Of a stretch of DNA of 64,000 nucleotides, positions 54,475-62,864 are shown piece by piece. Below the pieces are notes generated by a model. That model did not search any database. It was not told where the DNA came from and saw only the letters and a program-made list of their open reading frames with translations. This DNA is from Chitinophagaceae bacterium. GTDB taxonomy: Bacteria; Bacteroidota; Bacteroidia; Chitinophagales; Chitinophagaceae. The stretch is taken from assembly GCA_016710745.1 (NCBI GenBank), contig JADJVB010000010.1, positions 620,001-684,000 on the forward strand, read 5' to 3'. The position numbers and the translations under genes were made by a program. Each line of letters begins with the position of its first letter. Position 1 is the stretch's first letter.

Positions 54475-54629
54475 GACTTGATTTTTTATATACGAAATTT
54501 TTAGTAGTACAAATCTACTGTCTTTTTTTGATTTACGAAATATTTCGCAGATAAATTTCCGGCTTTAACATAATTTTTATGGATTAGCTTCATTTACGAC
54601 TGAATTTAAAGCAGGAAATAGGTGAAAGG

Positions 54630-55145
54630 CTACGATATACTGGGGTTGTGTTTGGTATAAGTTCTTACCGGGCAGTCATCGACAATACCCTCACCGATAA
54701 AGTTCATCCCTATTTTTTCAAGTATGCTAAAGGAAGCTGTGTTTTCGATATGTGCCCGGCCGGTAATGAGTTTGATTTGCAGGTTGTTAAAACCGTGATC
54801 CAAACTATGTTGCGCGGCTTCGGTGGCATAGCCCTTACCCCAGGCTTTTTTTACCAGGCGATAGCCCAGGTCAATTTCACCGGGTAATGGTCGGTATTTT
54901 AATCCGCACCAACCAATAAATTCCATATCGTGCCGGGTATGGATAGCCCAGCGCCCCATGTTGTTTTTGTATTGAGGTAAGATAATGTTGACCAGGATCT
55001 TTTTCGCCTCTTCTTCTGTTTTTAATACGGGTTCGTGCACATATTTAACAATGTCGGGATCGCTGTTGAGCGTTAGGATCAGGGGCGCATCAGCGATGAT
55101 AAACCGGCGAAGGATAAGCCGCGGCGTTTGAAACACGATGTGCAT
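54630..55145 (-). CDS. GNAT family N-acetyltransferase (RimJ/RimL type)
   Basis: A 171-residue acetyltransferase. The start FQTPRLILRRFIIADAPLIL is the RimJ/RimL-type entry. Motif A is GYRLVKKAWGKGYATEAAQH (acetyl-CoA pyrophosphate loop WGKGYATEA), and the C-terminal part HIENTASFSILEKIGMNFIG is also typical. The acceptor (protein N-terminus or small molecule) is unknown. The ATG is 5 bases after the alaS stop, so it is probably translated from the alaS mRNA. Confidence 0.88.
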   Translation of the reverse strand: MHIVFQTPRLILRRFIIADAPLILTLNSDPDIVKYVHEPVLKTEEEAKKILVNIILPQYKNNMGRWAIHTRHDMEFIGWCGLKYRPLPGEIDLGYRLVKKAWGKGYATEAAQHSLDHGFNNLQIKLITGRAHIENTASFSILEKIGMNFIGEGIVDDCPVRTYTKHNPSIS

Positions 55146-55150
55146 GATAA

Positions 55151-57775
55151 TTATAATAATCCTCTTATGGTATCAATCACCGCCTGCAAATTACCCACCT
55201 CCTGCCCACCGGCGGTTGCCAGGTTTTTTTGTCCGCCACCGCCACCTTTAATTAAAGGAGCCACATGCTCCTTAATAATCTTTCCGGCATCGAGGTTTTT
55301 AGCAGCAACCACCGTGTCGGCTATACTTATAGCTACATGCGCTTTACCGTCTATATTGCAGCACAGCACGGCCAAATGGTCGTTTACATGATGTTTAATA
55401 TCGAAACATAATTTTTTCAGTGCATCGGCATTCGGCACTTCAACAATATCAGCTATGAAAGTTACCTTATTGATGATCTCATCTTTTTGCAGCAGCTCAT
55501 TACGGATAGCTACCAGTTGCCGGGCTTCCAGGCTTTCAATTCTTTTTTGCAGGGAAGATCTTTCTGCCAGTAAATTTTCCAGTGCCTTTTGCAGGTCTGC
55601 CGGGTTGTTTAAAGTATTCCGGATAAGGTGTAAACTGCTGAATTCGGCATGCACCAGGTTTTCGGCAGCTTTTCCGCACACGGCTTCCAGCCGGCGAACA
55701 CCCGCCGCTACCGCCGTTTCATGTTTTATTTTAAACAACCCCAGTTCGCCGGTATAACCAACATGCGTACCTCCGCATAATTCGATCGAATATTGTTCAT
55801 CCATGATAACCACCCGAACGTTATCGCCATATTTTTCGCCAAATAAAGCCATCGCTCCCAAAGCAATGGCTTCCTCTTTATTCATTTCCTTAATTATAAC
55901 CGGGATGTTTTCCCTGATCTTTTCATTCACCATTTTTTCAACGGCAGCTATTTCTTCATCGCTGCATTTGGCAAAATGACTGAAGTCGAAACGCAGGTGT
56001 TCTTCATTTACCAAACTTCCTTTTTGTGCCACATGATTGCCTAACACACTGCGTAAGGCCGCATGCATCAGGTGGGTAACGCTGTGGTGCAGGGTGATAT
56101 CTTTTCTTCTAACAGCATCAACTATGGCCATTACTTCACCGCGTAAATCTGTTGGGATAGATTCTGCAAAATGAATAATCAGATCGTTTTCTTTTTTTGT
56201 ATCGGTTATTACCAATTGCATATTACCAATGGCCAATTGGCCTGTATCACCAACCTGTCCGCCACTTTCGGCATAAAAAGGCGTTTGATCCAAAACGATC
56301 TGATACTGTTCTTTTCCTTTGGCGGTTACTTTTCGATATTTAACAATTTGTGCTTTGGTTTCTAAAGAATCGTAACCTACAAATTTTGACGAGGGAAGGT
56401 CATTGACCTCAATCCAATCTTCGGTATCTAAAACGGCAGCCGAGCGGCTGCGGTCTTTTTGTTTTTTCATTTCAACCTCAAATCCTTTTTCGTCTACGGT
56501 TAATCCTTTTTCGATTGCTACCAATTTGGTCAGGTCGAGCGGAAAACCAAACGTGTCGTATAACTTAAAAGCTTCTTTACCGGTAATGTTTTTAGATGCC
56601 TGTTCAAGCAGCGACAAACCATTGTCAACGGTTCTTAAAAATGCATCCTCTTCTTCCTTCACTACTTTACCAACAAAGTCGAGCTGTTTTTCCAACTCCG
56701 GAAAAACCGTTTCAAATTGTTTTGCAATAACCGGCAACAGCTGGTGAAGCAAGGGTTGTTTGTAATCTAAATAAGAATAGTAATAACGAACGGCCCGGCG
56801 TAAAATTCGGCGTATCACATAGCCTGCACCTGTGTTGGAAGGTAATTGTCCATCGGCGATGGTAAAACTGATGGCGCGGATATGATCGGCAATAACCCGA
56901 AAAGCAATGGCCTCTTTGCTATCGCTGTAGTCATATTTTTTGCCCGTTATTTTTTCAATGGTTTCAATTGTTCCGGTAAAAACATCGGTATCGTAATTAG
57001 ACGTTTTGTTTTGTATTACCCGTACCAATCTTTCAAACCCCATTCCGGTATCCACATGCCTGGCCGGTAGTTCTTCGAGGCTGCCGTCTTTTTTTCGGTT
57101 AAACTGGATGAATACATTGTTCCAAATTTCAATCACCTGCGGGTGATCATTATTTACGAGCGTTTTGCCATCAACGGCTTTTCTTTCTTCTGCTGTACGG
57201 CAGTCTACATGAATTTCAGTGCAGGGTCCGCAGGGACCGGTATCGCCCATCTCCCAAAAATTATCTTTTTTATTGCCGAGCAGGATGCGGTCTTCGGCAA
57301 TAAATTTCTTCCATTCGTTAAATGCCTCCTCATCGCGGGGCAGGCCTTCTTTTTTATCGCCTTCAAAAATGGTAACGTATAATTTGTCTTTGTCGAGTTT
57401 GTACACATCAGTCAATAATTCCCAGCTCCAGGCGATGGCTTCTTTTTTAAAGTACCCGCCTGCCGTACGGGCAGGGTCGCCAAAGCTCCAGTTACCCAAC
57501 ATTTCAAACATGGTATGGTGGTAGGTATCTACGCCCACTTCTTCAAGGTCGTTGTGTTTTCCGCTAACGCGTAAACATTTTTGCGTATCGGCCACCCGGT
57601 TATCGGAGGCTTTTTTATTGCCCAGAAAATAATCTTTAAACTGGTTCATACCGGCATTGGTAAATAACAGGGAGGGATCGTTTTTTACTACAATAGGAGC
57701 CGAGGGAACGATGGCATGTTCCTTCGATTTAAAAAAGTCGAGAAATTGTTGTCTTATTGCAGCACTCGTCATCAT
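55151..57775 (-). CDS. alaS: Alanine--tRNA ligase
   Basis: An 874-residue AlaRS. Aminoacylation domain: IRQQFLDFFKSKEHAIVPSA, then PSLLFTNAGMNQFKDYFLGN, GPCGPCTEIHVD. The editing domain keeps the zinc-type residues in LHHSVTHLMHAALR (HxxxH) and ELCGGTHVGYTGELG (CxxxH). The C-Ala domain ends with GGGGGQKNLATAGG. Two adjacent ATGs (57775 and 57772) are possible starts. Full length. The TACATTTG promoter is about 65 bases upstream. A GNAT gene follows by 5 bases. Confidence 0.96.
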   Translation of the reverse strand: MMTSAAIRQQFLDFFKSKEHAIVPSAPIVVKNDPSLLFTNAGMNQFKDYFLGNKKASDNRVADTQKCLRVSGKHNDLEEVGVDTYHHTMFEMLGNWSFGDPARTAGGYFKKEAIAWSWELLTDVYKLDKDKLYVTIFEGDKKEGLPRDEEAFNEWKKFIAEDRILLGNKKDNFWEMGDTGPCGPCTEIHVDCRTAEERKAVDGKTLVNNDHPQVIEIWNNVFIQFNRKKDGSLEELPARHVDTGMGFERLVRVIQNKTSNYDTDVFTGTIETIEKITGKKYDYSDSKEAIAFRVIADHIRAISFTIADGQLPSNTGAGYVIRRILRRAVRYYYSYLDYKQPLLHQLLPVIAKQFETVFPELEKQLDFVGKVVKEEEDAFLRTVDNGLSLLEQASKNITGKEAFKLYDTFGFPLDLTKLVAIEKGLTVDEKGFEVEMKKQKDRSRSAAVLDTEDWIEVNDLPSSKFVGYDSLETKAQIVKYRKVTAKGKEQYQIVLDQTPFYAESGGQVGDTGQLAIGNMQLVITDTKKENDLIIHFAESIPTDLRGEVMAIVDAVRRKDITLHHSVTHLMHAALRSVLGNHVAQKGSLVNEEHLRFDFSHFAKCSDEEIAAVEKMVNEKIRENIPVIIKEMNKEEAIALGAMALFGEKYGDNVRVVIMDEQYSIELCGGTHVGYTGELGLFKIKHETAVAAGVRRLEAVCGKAAENLVHAEFSSLHLIRNTLNNPADLQKALENLLAERSSLQKRIESLEARQLVAIRNELLQKDEIINKVTFIADIVEVPNADALKKLCFDIKHHVNDHLAVLCCNIDGKAHVAISIADTVVAAKNLDAGKIIKEHVAPLIKGGGGGQKNLATAGGQEVGNLQAVIDTIRGLL

Positions 57776-57818
57776 ATGCCAATTGTTTAAATGGGTTGAT
57801 TTTTGTTGTATATGGGGC

Positions 57819-57826
57819 TATATTTG
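57819..57826 (+). promoter_or_regulatory. Candidate promoter of the M23 peptidase/MerR unit
   Basis: TATATTTG matches TAnnTTTG with TTG at 57795-57797 (21-base spacing). The ATG follows at 57902. Confidence 0.5.
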
Positions 57827-57836
57827 TAAACTTTTG

Positions 57837-57844
57837 CAAATGTA
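57837..57844 (-). promoter_or_regulatory. Candidate promoter of alaS
   Basis: Minus strand TACATTTG, with TTG at 57866-57864 (19-base spacing). Transcription would start around 57830, within the divergent promoter of the M23 gene. Confidence 0.55.
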
Positions 57845-57901
57845 GGAAAAAGCGGCCTCACCCCAACTCCTTGTCACCGGAGTGGGATCTGGAAGTTCAG
57901 C

Positions 57902-58873
57902 ATGAAAAAAATTAAATATTACTATAATACGCATACGCTCAGGTATGAGAAACTGGTTACGCCGCTACGGGTAAAACTATTGCGGATATTTGGGTTTATT
58001 TCGGCTGCACTGGTAACATCAGCCATTGTTATTTACATATACAACAATTTTTTCCCCAGGGCGGTAGATAAAGAAGCGGCCTTGAAGTACGAAATTATTA
58101 AAGATAATTATAATACACTTGAGAACAAGACCAAAATGCTTCAACAGCAGATGGCTGAGCTGGAAAAGCGGGATAATGAAGTGTATCGGTCTATTTTTGA
58201 AGCCAATCCTTTATCCGACAGTGCCAGAACAAAATCGATTGAAAAGAAAAAGGAAATTGCTAAGATCAACCTGATTAAGGACGACGCGATGGGTACGGAG
58301 ATTGCCAGGACCCTGAACAATATCACGGCAAGGGTTGCTTACCAGTTTGAGAGTTATAACGCCATTGAAAAGCTGATCAGCAACCAGGAAACCAAGATTG
58401 CCAGTATTCCTGCCATTCAGCCAATCAGCAATAAACAGTTAAACAGGATCGCGAGCGGGTTTGGCATGCGTATTCATCCCATTTATGGCATTGCCAAAAT
58501 GCATTATGGGTTGGATTTTACAGCAGCGCAGGGAACGCCCATATATGCAACAGGAGATGGGGTGATTACTACGGCCGGTGTGGGCACCGGAACCGGCAAC
58601 CATGTTATTATCAATCACGGATACGGATACGAAACGGAGTATATGCATTTGGTGAGGATCAAAGCTGTTGCGGGCCAACGGGTAAAACGTGGCGAAGTTA
58701 TTGGCTGGGTTGGCAGTACCGGCGCCAGTACGGCGCCACACCTGCATTATGAAGTTCATATTAATGGCAACCCGGTTGATCCGGTTTACTTTTTCTTTAA
58801 TGACCTCACGGCCGAGCAATATGACCGCGTATTAAAAATTGCTGCTACAGGCAGTGCCAAAAGTTTTGACTAA
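57902..58873 (+). CDS. M23 family metallopeptidase (LytM-type)
   Basis: A 323-residue envelope protein. One membrane span at about 28-50 (IFGFISAALVTSAIVIYIYN) is followed by a coiled-coil region (NTLENKTKMLQQQMAELEKR) and a C-terminal LytM domain (about 178-300). Zinc ligands: His and Asp in MHYGLDFTAAQGTPIY and the HLHYEVHINGNPVDP pair. This fits a peptidoglycan endopeptidase or an activator, anchored in the inner membrane and facing the periplasm. Divergent from alaS. A MerR gene follows 8 bases downstream, an arrangement I recall from other Bacteroidota. Confidence 0.9.
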   Translation: MKKIKYYYNTHTLRYEKLVTPLRVKLLRIFGFISAALVTSAIVIYIYNNFFPRAVDKEAALKYEIIKDNYNTLENKTKMLQQQMAELEKRDNEVYRSIFEANPLSDSARTKSIEKKKEIAKINLIKDDAMGTEIARTLNNITARVAYQFESYNAIEKLISNQETKIASIPAIQPISNKQLNRIASGFGMRIHPIYGIAKMHYGLDFTAAQGTPIYATGDGVITTAGVGTGTGNHVIINHGYGYETEYMHLVRIKAVAGQRVKRGEVIGWVGSTGASTAPHLHYEVHINGNPVDPVYFFFNDLTAEQYDRVLKIAATGSAKSFD

Positions 58874-58881
58874 TTTTAATT

Positions 58882-59397
58882 ATGGCGCTACAACAAATAG
58901 CTTTTTCATTTGACGATGAGCCGGTAAACAAAAAACCGGAGCAGAAGGCAGCTGTGCCCCAAAAACCATTGCCCGAAAAAATCAAGGCCCGGGGAGATAA
59001 TAAAAAAACAACGCGCGGCCGGGTAAGTTTGAAACAAAAAGAATCGGGTGCGGATTTGATTGAAGTACCGGAAGATGAAATACTTTTTCAGAAAAAATAT
59101 TATGCCATCGGTATCGTGGCCGATATGTTTAAAGTAAACCAGTCGTTGATCAGGTTTTGGGAAAACGAATTTGATATCCTGAAGCCCCGTAAAAACGGGA
59201 AGGGCGACAGGCTGTTCAGGCCCGAGGATATTAAAAACCTGAAACTGATTTACCATTTGCTTCGCGAAAGAAAATATACATTGGAAGGCGCCAAGGAGTT
59301 TCTAAAGAAGAATAAAAGAACCGATGAAAAATTTGAACTGATCCAATCGTTGAAAAAACTGAAAGGATTTTTAAATGAATTAAAGGCTGATTTATAG
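58882..59397 (+). CDS. MerR family transcriptional regulator
   Basis: A 171-residue regulator. A basic, low-complexity N-terminal part (residues 1-60) precedes the MerR winged helix: KYYAIGIVADMFKVNQSLIR, FWENEFDILKPRKNGKG, DRLFRPEDIKNLKLIYHLLR (about 70-125). The C-terminal coiled-coil (ERKYTLEGAKEFLKKNKR) is short and has no effector domain, so it probably senses no small molecule. It is co-transcribed with the M23 peptidase gene. Targets unknown. Confidence 0.88.
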   Translation: MALQQIAFSFDDEPVNKKPEQKAAVPQKPLPEKIKARGDNKKTTRGRVSLKQKESGADLIEVPEDEILFQKKYYAIGIVADMFKVNQSLIRFWENEFDILKPRKNGKGDRLFRPEDIKNLKLIYHLLRERKYTLEGAKEFLKKNKRTDEKFELIQSLKKLKGFLNELKADL

Positions 59398-59524
59398 CGA
59401 AGCGTTTATAATACCTGCGAATCAGGTTTGCCCGTATAACGGGCATTTGAAAAAATAAGTAGTGAACTTTATTTGGTACCACATTTATCCTATGGTAAAA
59501 AATAACCGGTTCACATTAAGCGTT

Positions 59525-60046
59525 ATGAAAAAATATATTTATAGTTTGTTGTTTTTAAACATGGCTGCCACCGGCTTGTTTGCCCAGGCACAATACGAAG
59601 CGAGTCAGGATTTGCCTAACCATCCCGGTGTAAAAGTTGTGAGGGGCCTGGTTAACAAATACCTGATACAAAATGATACGGCGTTTGCCTGGTATGGCCA
59701 GAGCCAGAGCTATTATAAACCCGATACCGCTACCTTAAATGCATTTGAGCGTGCAAAAGGAAAATACCAGTTTGTTGTTTTTGGAGGTACCTGGTGCGAG
59801 GATACACAGTTTGTTTTGCCCAAATTTTTTAAAATACAGGAAGCAAGCGGCATAGCTGATGATGACATTACGTTGTATGGGGTTAACCGGGCAAAAATGT
59901 CGTTGGGTAATATCGCGAAGGCGTTCAATGTTACCCTGGTGCCTACCATTATAATTATGAAAGATGGTAAGGAAATAGACCGGGTGGTGGAATATGGCAA
60001 AACCGGCAAATGGGACAAAGAGCTGGCGGCCATACTTAACAAATAG
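59525..60046 (+). CDS. Secreted thioredoxin-like protein lacking the second active-site Cys
   Basis: A 173-residue exported protein. I start at the ATG 59525, which gives a signal peptide (MKKYIYSLLFLNMAATGLFA). The thioredoxin fold carries FVVFGGTWCEDTQFVLPKF: the usual CxxC is CEDT, with only the first Cys present. Cis-Pro is in VTLVPTIIIMKDGKE. A single-Cys protein could act as a thiol carrier or peroxidase-like protein but not as a normal dithiol oxidoreductase. The gene is alone on its strand and meets the minus-strand propeller-like gene 6 bases away. Confidence 0.8.
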   Translation: MKKYIYSLLFLNMAATGLFAQAQYEASQDLPNHPGVKVVRGLVNKYLIQNDTAFAWYGQSQSYYKPDTATLNAFERAKGKYQFVVFGGTWCEDTQFVLPKFFKIQEASGIADDDITLYGVNRAKMSLGNIAKAFNVTLVPTIIIMKDGKEIDRVVEYGKTGKWDKELAAILNK

Positions 60047-60052
60047 TGCCCG

Positions 60053-60892
60053 TTACTTTATCTGGTAAATATCCAGGCCCTTATCGTTGAGCAAATAAAC
60101 TTTTCCGTTCATTGCTTTTATTGAAGAGAATTTTCCAAAGAAAGCCGGTAGCACATATTCTTTCAACTGCAACGATTTCAGTTCGTAACTATACAGGATA
60201 TTATTATTGAAACCATACACGGTGTTTCCGTTTACTTCCACACTTGTCCAGTTTAAAAAAGCCAACCTGTTTTTGAAAGCACCGTAATAATCAAAAATAT
60301 AAAAGCCTTTTTCGGGGTCGTAGAGATATACGAAATTATCTCTGTCGATGATCTTTTCGGGAGCCGGAACCGAATCAAATAGCATGCGCCAATCGATCGA
60401 TGCATGTGCCAGTTTACCATCTTCATCAATCTTTTTCAATTTGTAATCTTCTTCATCAAAGATCCAGATATAATTGTCGTAGGACAGCGTGACTGCATTA
60501 ACGTAAAAAATATTCTGTTTGCGCAGGTTGATAATATTACGAACGGTGATCAGCCTGTCGAGTACAACAATGGTAGAATAATTTTTATAATACAGCAGTA
60601 CTTTGAGTGGATTGGTAACATCTATATAGGAAGGGTTACCGTATTTTTTTACATCGTTGAAAACAGCCACCGAATCTCCTTTTTCGTTGAGTTTTTTTAA
60701 CCGGTTGTTATCAGTAACCAGGTAAAGATTATCCAGGTTGTCGACGTTGAAATAAGAAAAATTGCCTTTGATGGTTTTTACAAATTGAAAAACAGAATCA
60801 CTTTGGGCCTGCGTGGCCGCAGGTGTTGCAACGAAAATGGCCAGAGCAGCGCAGGAGCACAGAAAAGGGAATATAGATTTTCGCTTTTTCAA
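60053..60892 (-). CDS. Secreted propeller-like protein of unknown function
   Basis: A 279-residue exported protein. Signal peptide at 1-30 (KRKSIFPFLCSCAALAIFVA, ends TQAQ). The body has about six short strand-rich repeats, such as SYFNVDNLDNLYLVTDNN, PSYIDVTNPLKVLLYYKN, VNAVTLSYDNYIWIFDEED and EKIIDRDNFVYLYDPEKGFY, as in beta-propeller proteins. No catalytic motif was seen. The start seems to be TTG at 60890-60892, because no ATG is in a suitable position. I recognise no named family. Confidence 0.65.
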   Translation of the reverse strand: MKKRKSIFPFLCSCAALAIFVATPAATQAQSDSVFQFVKTIKGNFSYFNVDNLDNLYLVTDNNRLKKLNEKGDSVAVFNDVKKYGNPSYIDVTNPLKVLLYYKNYSTIVVLDRLITVRNIINLRKQNIFYVNAVTLSYDNYIWIFDEEDYKLKKIDEDGKLAHASIDWRMLFDSVPAPEKIIDRDNFVYLYDPEKGFYIFDYYGAFKNRLAFLNWTSVEVNGNTVYGFNNNILYSYELKSLQLKEYVLPAFFGKFSSIKAMNGKVYLLNDKGLDIYQIK

Positions 60893-61001
60893 TTCTAATC
60901 GTATTGTTTAATAGTTCAATCTTCTTTTGATCGTCTTCATTTGCTCCCCTTTTTCGCAGGATGCTGCGCACGGGGTACCGGGCTAAGGGAACGAATGAAG
61001 T

Positions 61002-61778
61002 TCAGGCGGGGGCTGTATAATATTTCAGCTCCAGGTTGTTTCCATCAAAAACGGCATAACTAAAATACTGTATCCAATCGCCTAAATTAATATACCTGCT
61101 TTCCTGCTCCGTGCCGGCATTCAATTTGAAATCAATGGGCAAATGCCGGTGACCAAAGACCAGGTAATCAAAAAATTTTTTTTGCAAAACTTCTTTACAA
61201 TATATGATCAGCCATTCCCTATCCTCACCTAAAAATATTTCATTGGTTTGCCCGGTTTGCGCCCTGCTTTTTCTGCTGAAATAGTGGGCAATACCCATGC
61301 CAAGATAGGGCGGTAAAATACCAAATAACCAACTGCTGGCTTTATTACGGAATATTTTTTTGATAAATTTATATCCATGGTCGCCGGGGCCCAGGCCATC
61401 GCCATGGCCCACCAGAAATTTTTTGCCATTGAATTCAAATGGTACCGGTTCAAAATAAACCGGTATGTTCAGTTCCTTTTGAAAATAATCTTTCATCCAC
61501 ATATCGTGGTTACCTACAAAGAAATGTATTGGAATTCCCGCATCAGTTAACTCAGCCAATTTACCCAAAATACGTACATGGCCTTTTGGTACAACCTTTT
61601 TGTATTCGTACCAGAAATCAAATAGATCGCCAACAATAAAGATCTGTTCTGCATCATTTTTGATTTCTTCGAGAAAACGGATGATCTTTTTTTCTCTGAC
61701 CAGGCTTTCGGCGGCATTGGGTGCCCCCAGATGAAAATCGGAAAGAAAGTAGATCTTTTTATTGTGTGCTACTTCCAT
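61002..61778 (-). CDS. lpxH: UDP-2,3-diacylglucosamine diphosphatase-like metallophosphatase
   Basis: A 258-residue calcineurin-like phosphoesterase of the LpxH type, which hydrolyses UDP-2,3-diacylglucosamine to lipid X in lipid A synthesis. Metal ligands: FLSDFHLGAPN (DxH), IFIVGDLFDFWYEY (GDxxD), HFFVGNHDMWM (GNHD), FLVGHGDGLGPGDHG (GHGD) and FGHRHLP (GHxH). The ATG at 61776-61778 (MEVAHNKKIYF) is used; upstream codons overlap the next gene. It ends the group ftsH - LUD - cyclotransferase - lpxH and starts 4 bases after the cyclotransferase stop. Confidence 0.87.
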   Translation of the reverse strand: MEVAHNKKIYFLSDFHLGAPNAAESLVREKKIIRFLEEIKNDAEQIFIVGDLFDFWYEYKKVVPKGHVRILGKLAELTDAGIPIHFFVGNHDMWMKDYFQKELNIPVYFEPVPFEFNGKKFLVGHGDGLGPGDHGYKFIKKIFRNKASSWLFGILPPYLGMGIAHYFSRKSRAQTGQTNEIFLGEDREWLIIYCKEVLQKKFFDYLVFGHRHLPIDFKLNAGTEQESRYINLGDWIQYFSYAVFDGNNLELKYYTAPA

Positions 61779-61782
61779 GTAA

Positions 61783-62211
61783 TCAAGGTTTGTTTTTTTG
61801 CTGCAGGTACTGCAAAAGGTCGCCGGATTCAATCTCGGGTTTACCGCTGAGGTTGCCGTTATACCAGTAGATCCAGGTAGTATGGGGTTTACCCCCGTGA
61901 TAGGCTGTCACTTCCTCGCGCTTATACATGGGCGTTTCGCCCGCTTCCACATTCAGGCCTTCATAATCATCAAGTTGGCCAATGGCCCATGAAAATTCCA
62001 AAGGGTTATTGATAACATACAGTTCTCCGGAAATGAATTTTTCTTCTTCTGTTGTAGCTGCGGCGGGATAATCGCCCAGATCATAGAGCTTACCTTTTAC
62101 CACGGCTTCGCCAACCAAAGTAAAATACTTCGTGAGGTATTGATATACCGGATTACGGAATCCGCTGCGCAGGGAACCGTATACAAATAATTTATGATTT
62201 TCGTTATTCAT
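61783..62211 (-). CDS. Gamma-glutamylcyclotransferase-like protein (AIG2/GGCT fold)
   Basis: A 142-residue cytoplasmic protein. The signature KLFVYGSLRSGFRNPVYQYL is the substrate-binding loop (VYGSLRxG). The acidic catalytic residue is in GQLDDYEGLN, and the central YDLGDYPAAATTEE fits the family. Members release 5-oxoproline from gamma-glutamyl compounds, or lack activity; which applies cannot be told. Start ATG at 62209-62211 (MNNENHKLFVYG). It lies 30 bases after the LUD gene and 4 bases before lpxH. Confidence 0.85.
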   Translation of the reverse strand: MNNENHKLFVYGSLRSGFRNPVYQYLTKYFTLVGEAVVKGKLYDLGDYPAAATTEEEKFISGELYVINNPLEFSWAIGQLDDYEGLNVEAGETPMYKREEVTAYHGGKPHTTWIYWYNGNLSGKPEIESGDLLQYLQQKNKP

Positions 62212-62241
62212 GATACAATAAAGATACTTGTAAAAACGCAA

Positions 62242-62856
62242 TTATGCTTCCACCAAAAAGCAATACACTTCCTTTGGGCCGTGTACACCCGTTACCAGTG
62301 TTTTTTCAATATCGGCCGTACGGCTGGGTCCTGTGGCGAAGGTGATGAGTGAAGGGATATTTCCGGCGTACTTTTCTTTTATTTTTTGCAGGGCATCTTT
62401 TACATCGTACACCAACTGGTTGGTATACGCAATGCAGATATGAACAGGCGCATATACACTTACTGTACGCCCACTTTGTTGTGCAGCACTCATAACGATG
62501 GTGCCGGTGCGGGCAACCAAAAACTCACAGTCTGTGATCGACGCATCGCATCCTTCCAGGTTAATGGTATTGCTGAATTGGGTATTCCAGGCATCGGTGT
62601 TGCAATAGATCTTCGTCCATTGTTTTTCATCGATGAGTTGCCGTAACTGCTGCTGCATATCGTTTTCATCAATGCAAAAAGCAAATTTCCCCTGCATGTT
62701 GATGAACTCCTGCGCAAATACCACATCCAAACTATCGGCGGGCGGGTTAAATACAGAATTGTTTCCCTCACTTTGCGGAAAAGGCAAAGGCACCGGATGA
62801 CTCAGTGCCTGCCTTATTCGTTTTAATATATTTTCTTTAGCTGGTGTTACAGGCAT
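62242..62856 (-). CDS. LUD domain protein (LutC/YkgG family)
   Basis: A 204-residue cytoplasmic protein of the LutC/YkgG group. Markers: ENILKRIRQALSHP at the N-terminus, ITDCEFLVARTGTIVMSAAQ, and the C-terminal LITFATGPSRTADIEKTLVTG. LutC is part of the lactate-oxidation complex LutABC, but no lutA or lutB gene is in sight. In Bacteroidota a LUD gene commonly sits directly behind ftsH, as here (8-base gap), so a lactate function is not certain. Confidence 0.88.
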   Translation of the reverse strand: MPVTPAKENILKRIRQALSHPVPLPFPQSEGNNSVFNPPADSLDVVFAQEFINMQGKFAFCIDENDMQQQLRQLIDEKQWTKIYCNTDAWNTQFSNTINLEGCDASITDCEFLVARTGTIVMSAAQQSGRTVSVYAPVHICIAYTNQLVYDVKDALQKIKEKYAGNIPSLITFATGPSRTADIEKTLVTGVHGPKEVYCFLVEA

Positions 62857-62864
62857 AACCGAAT

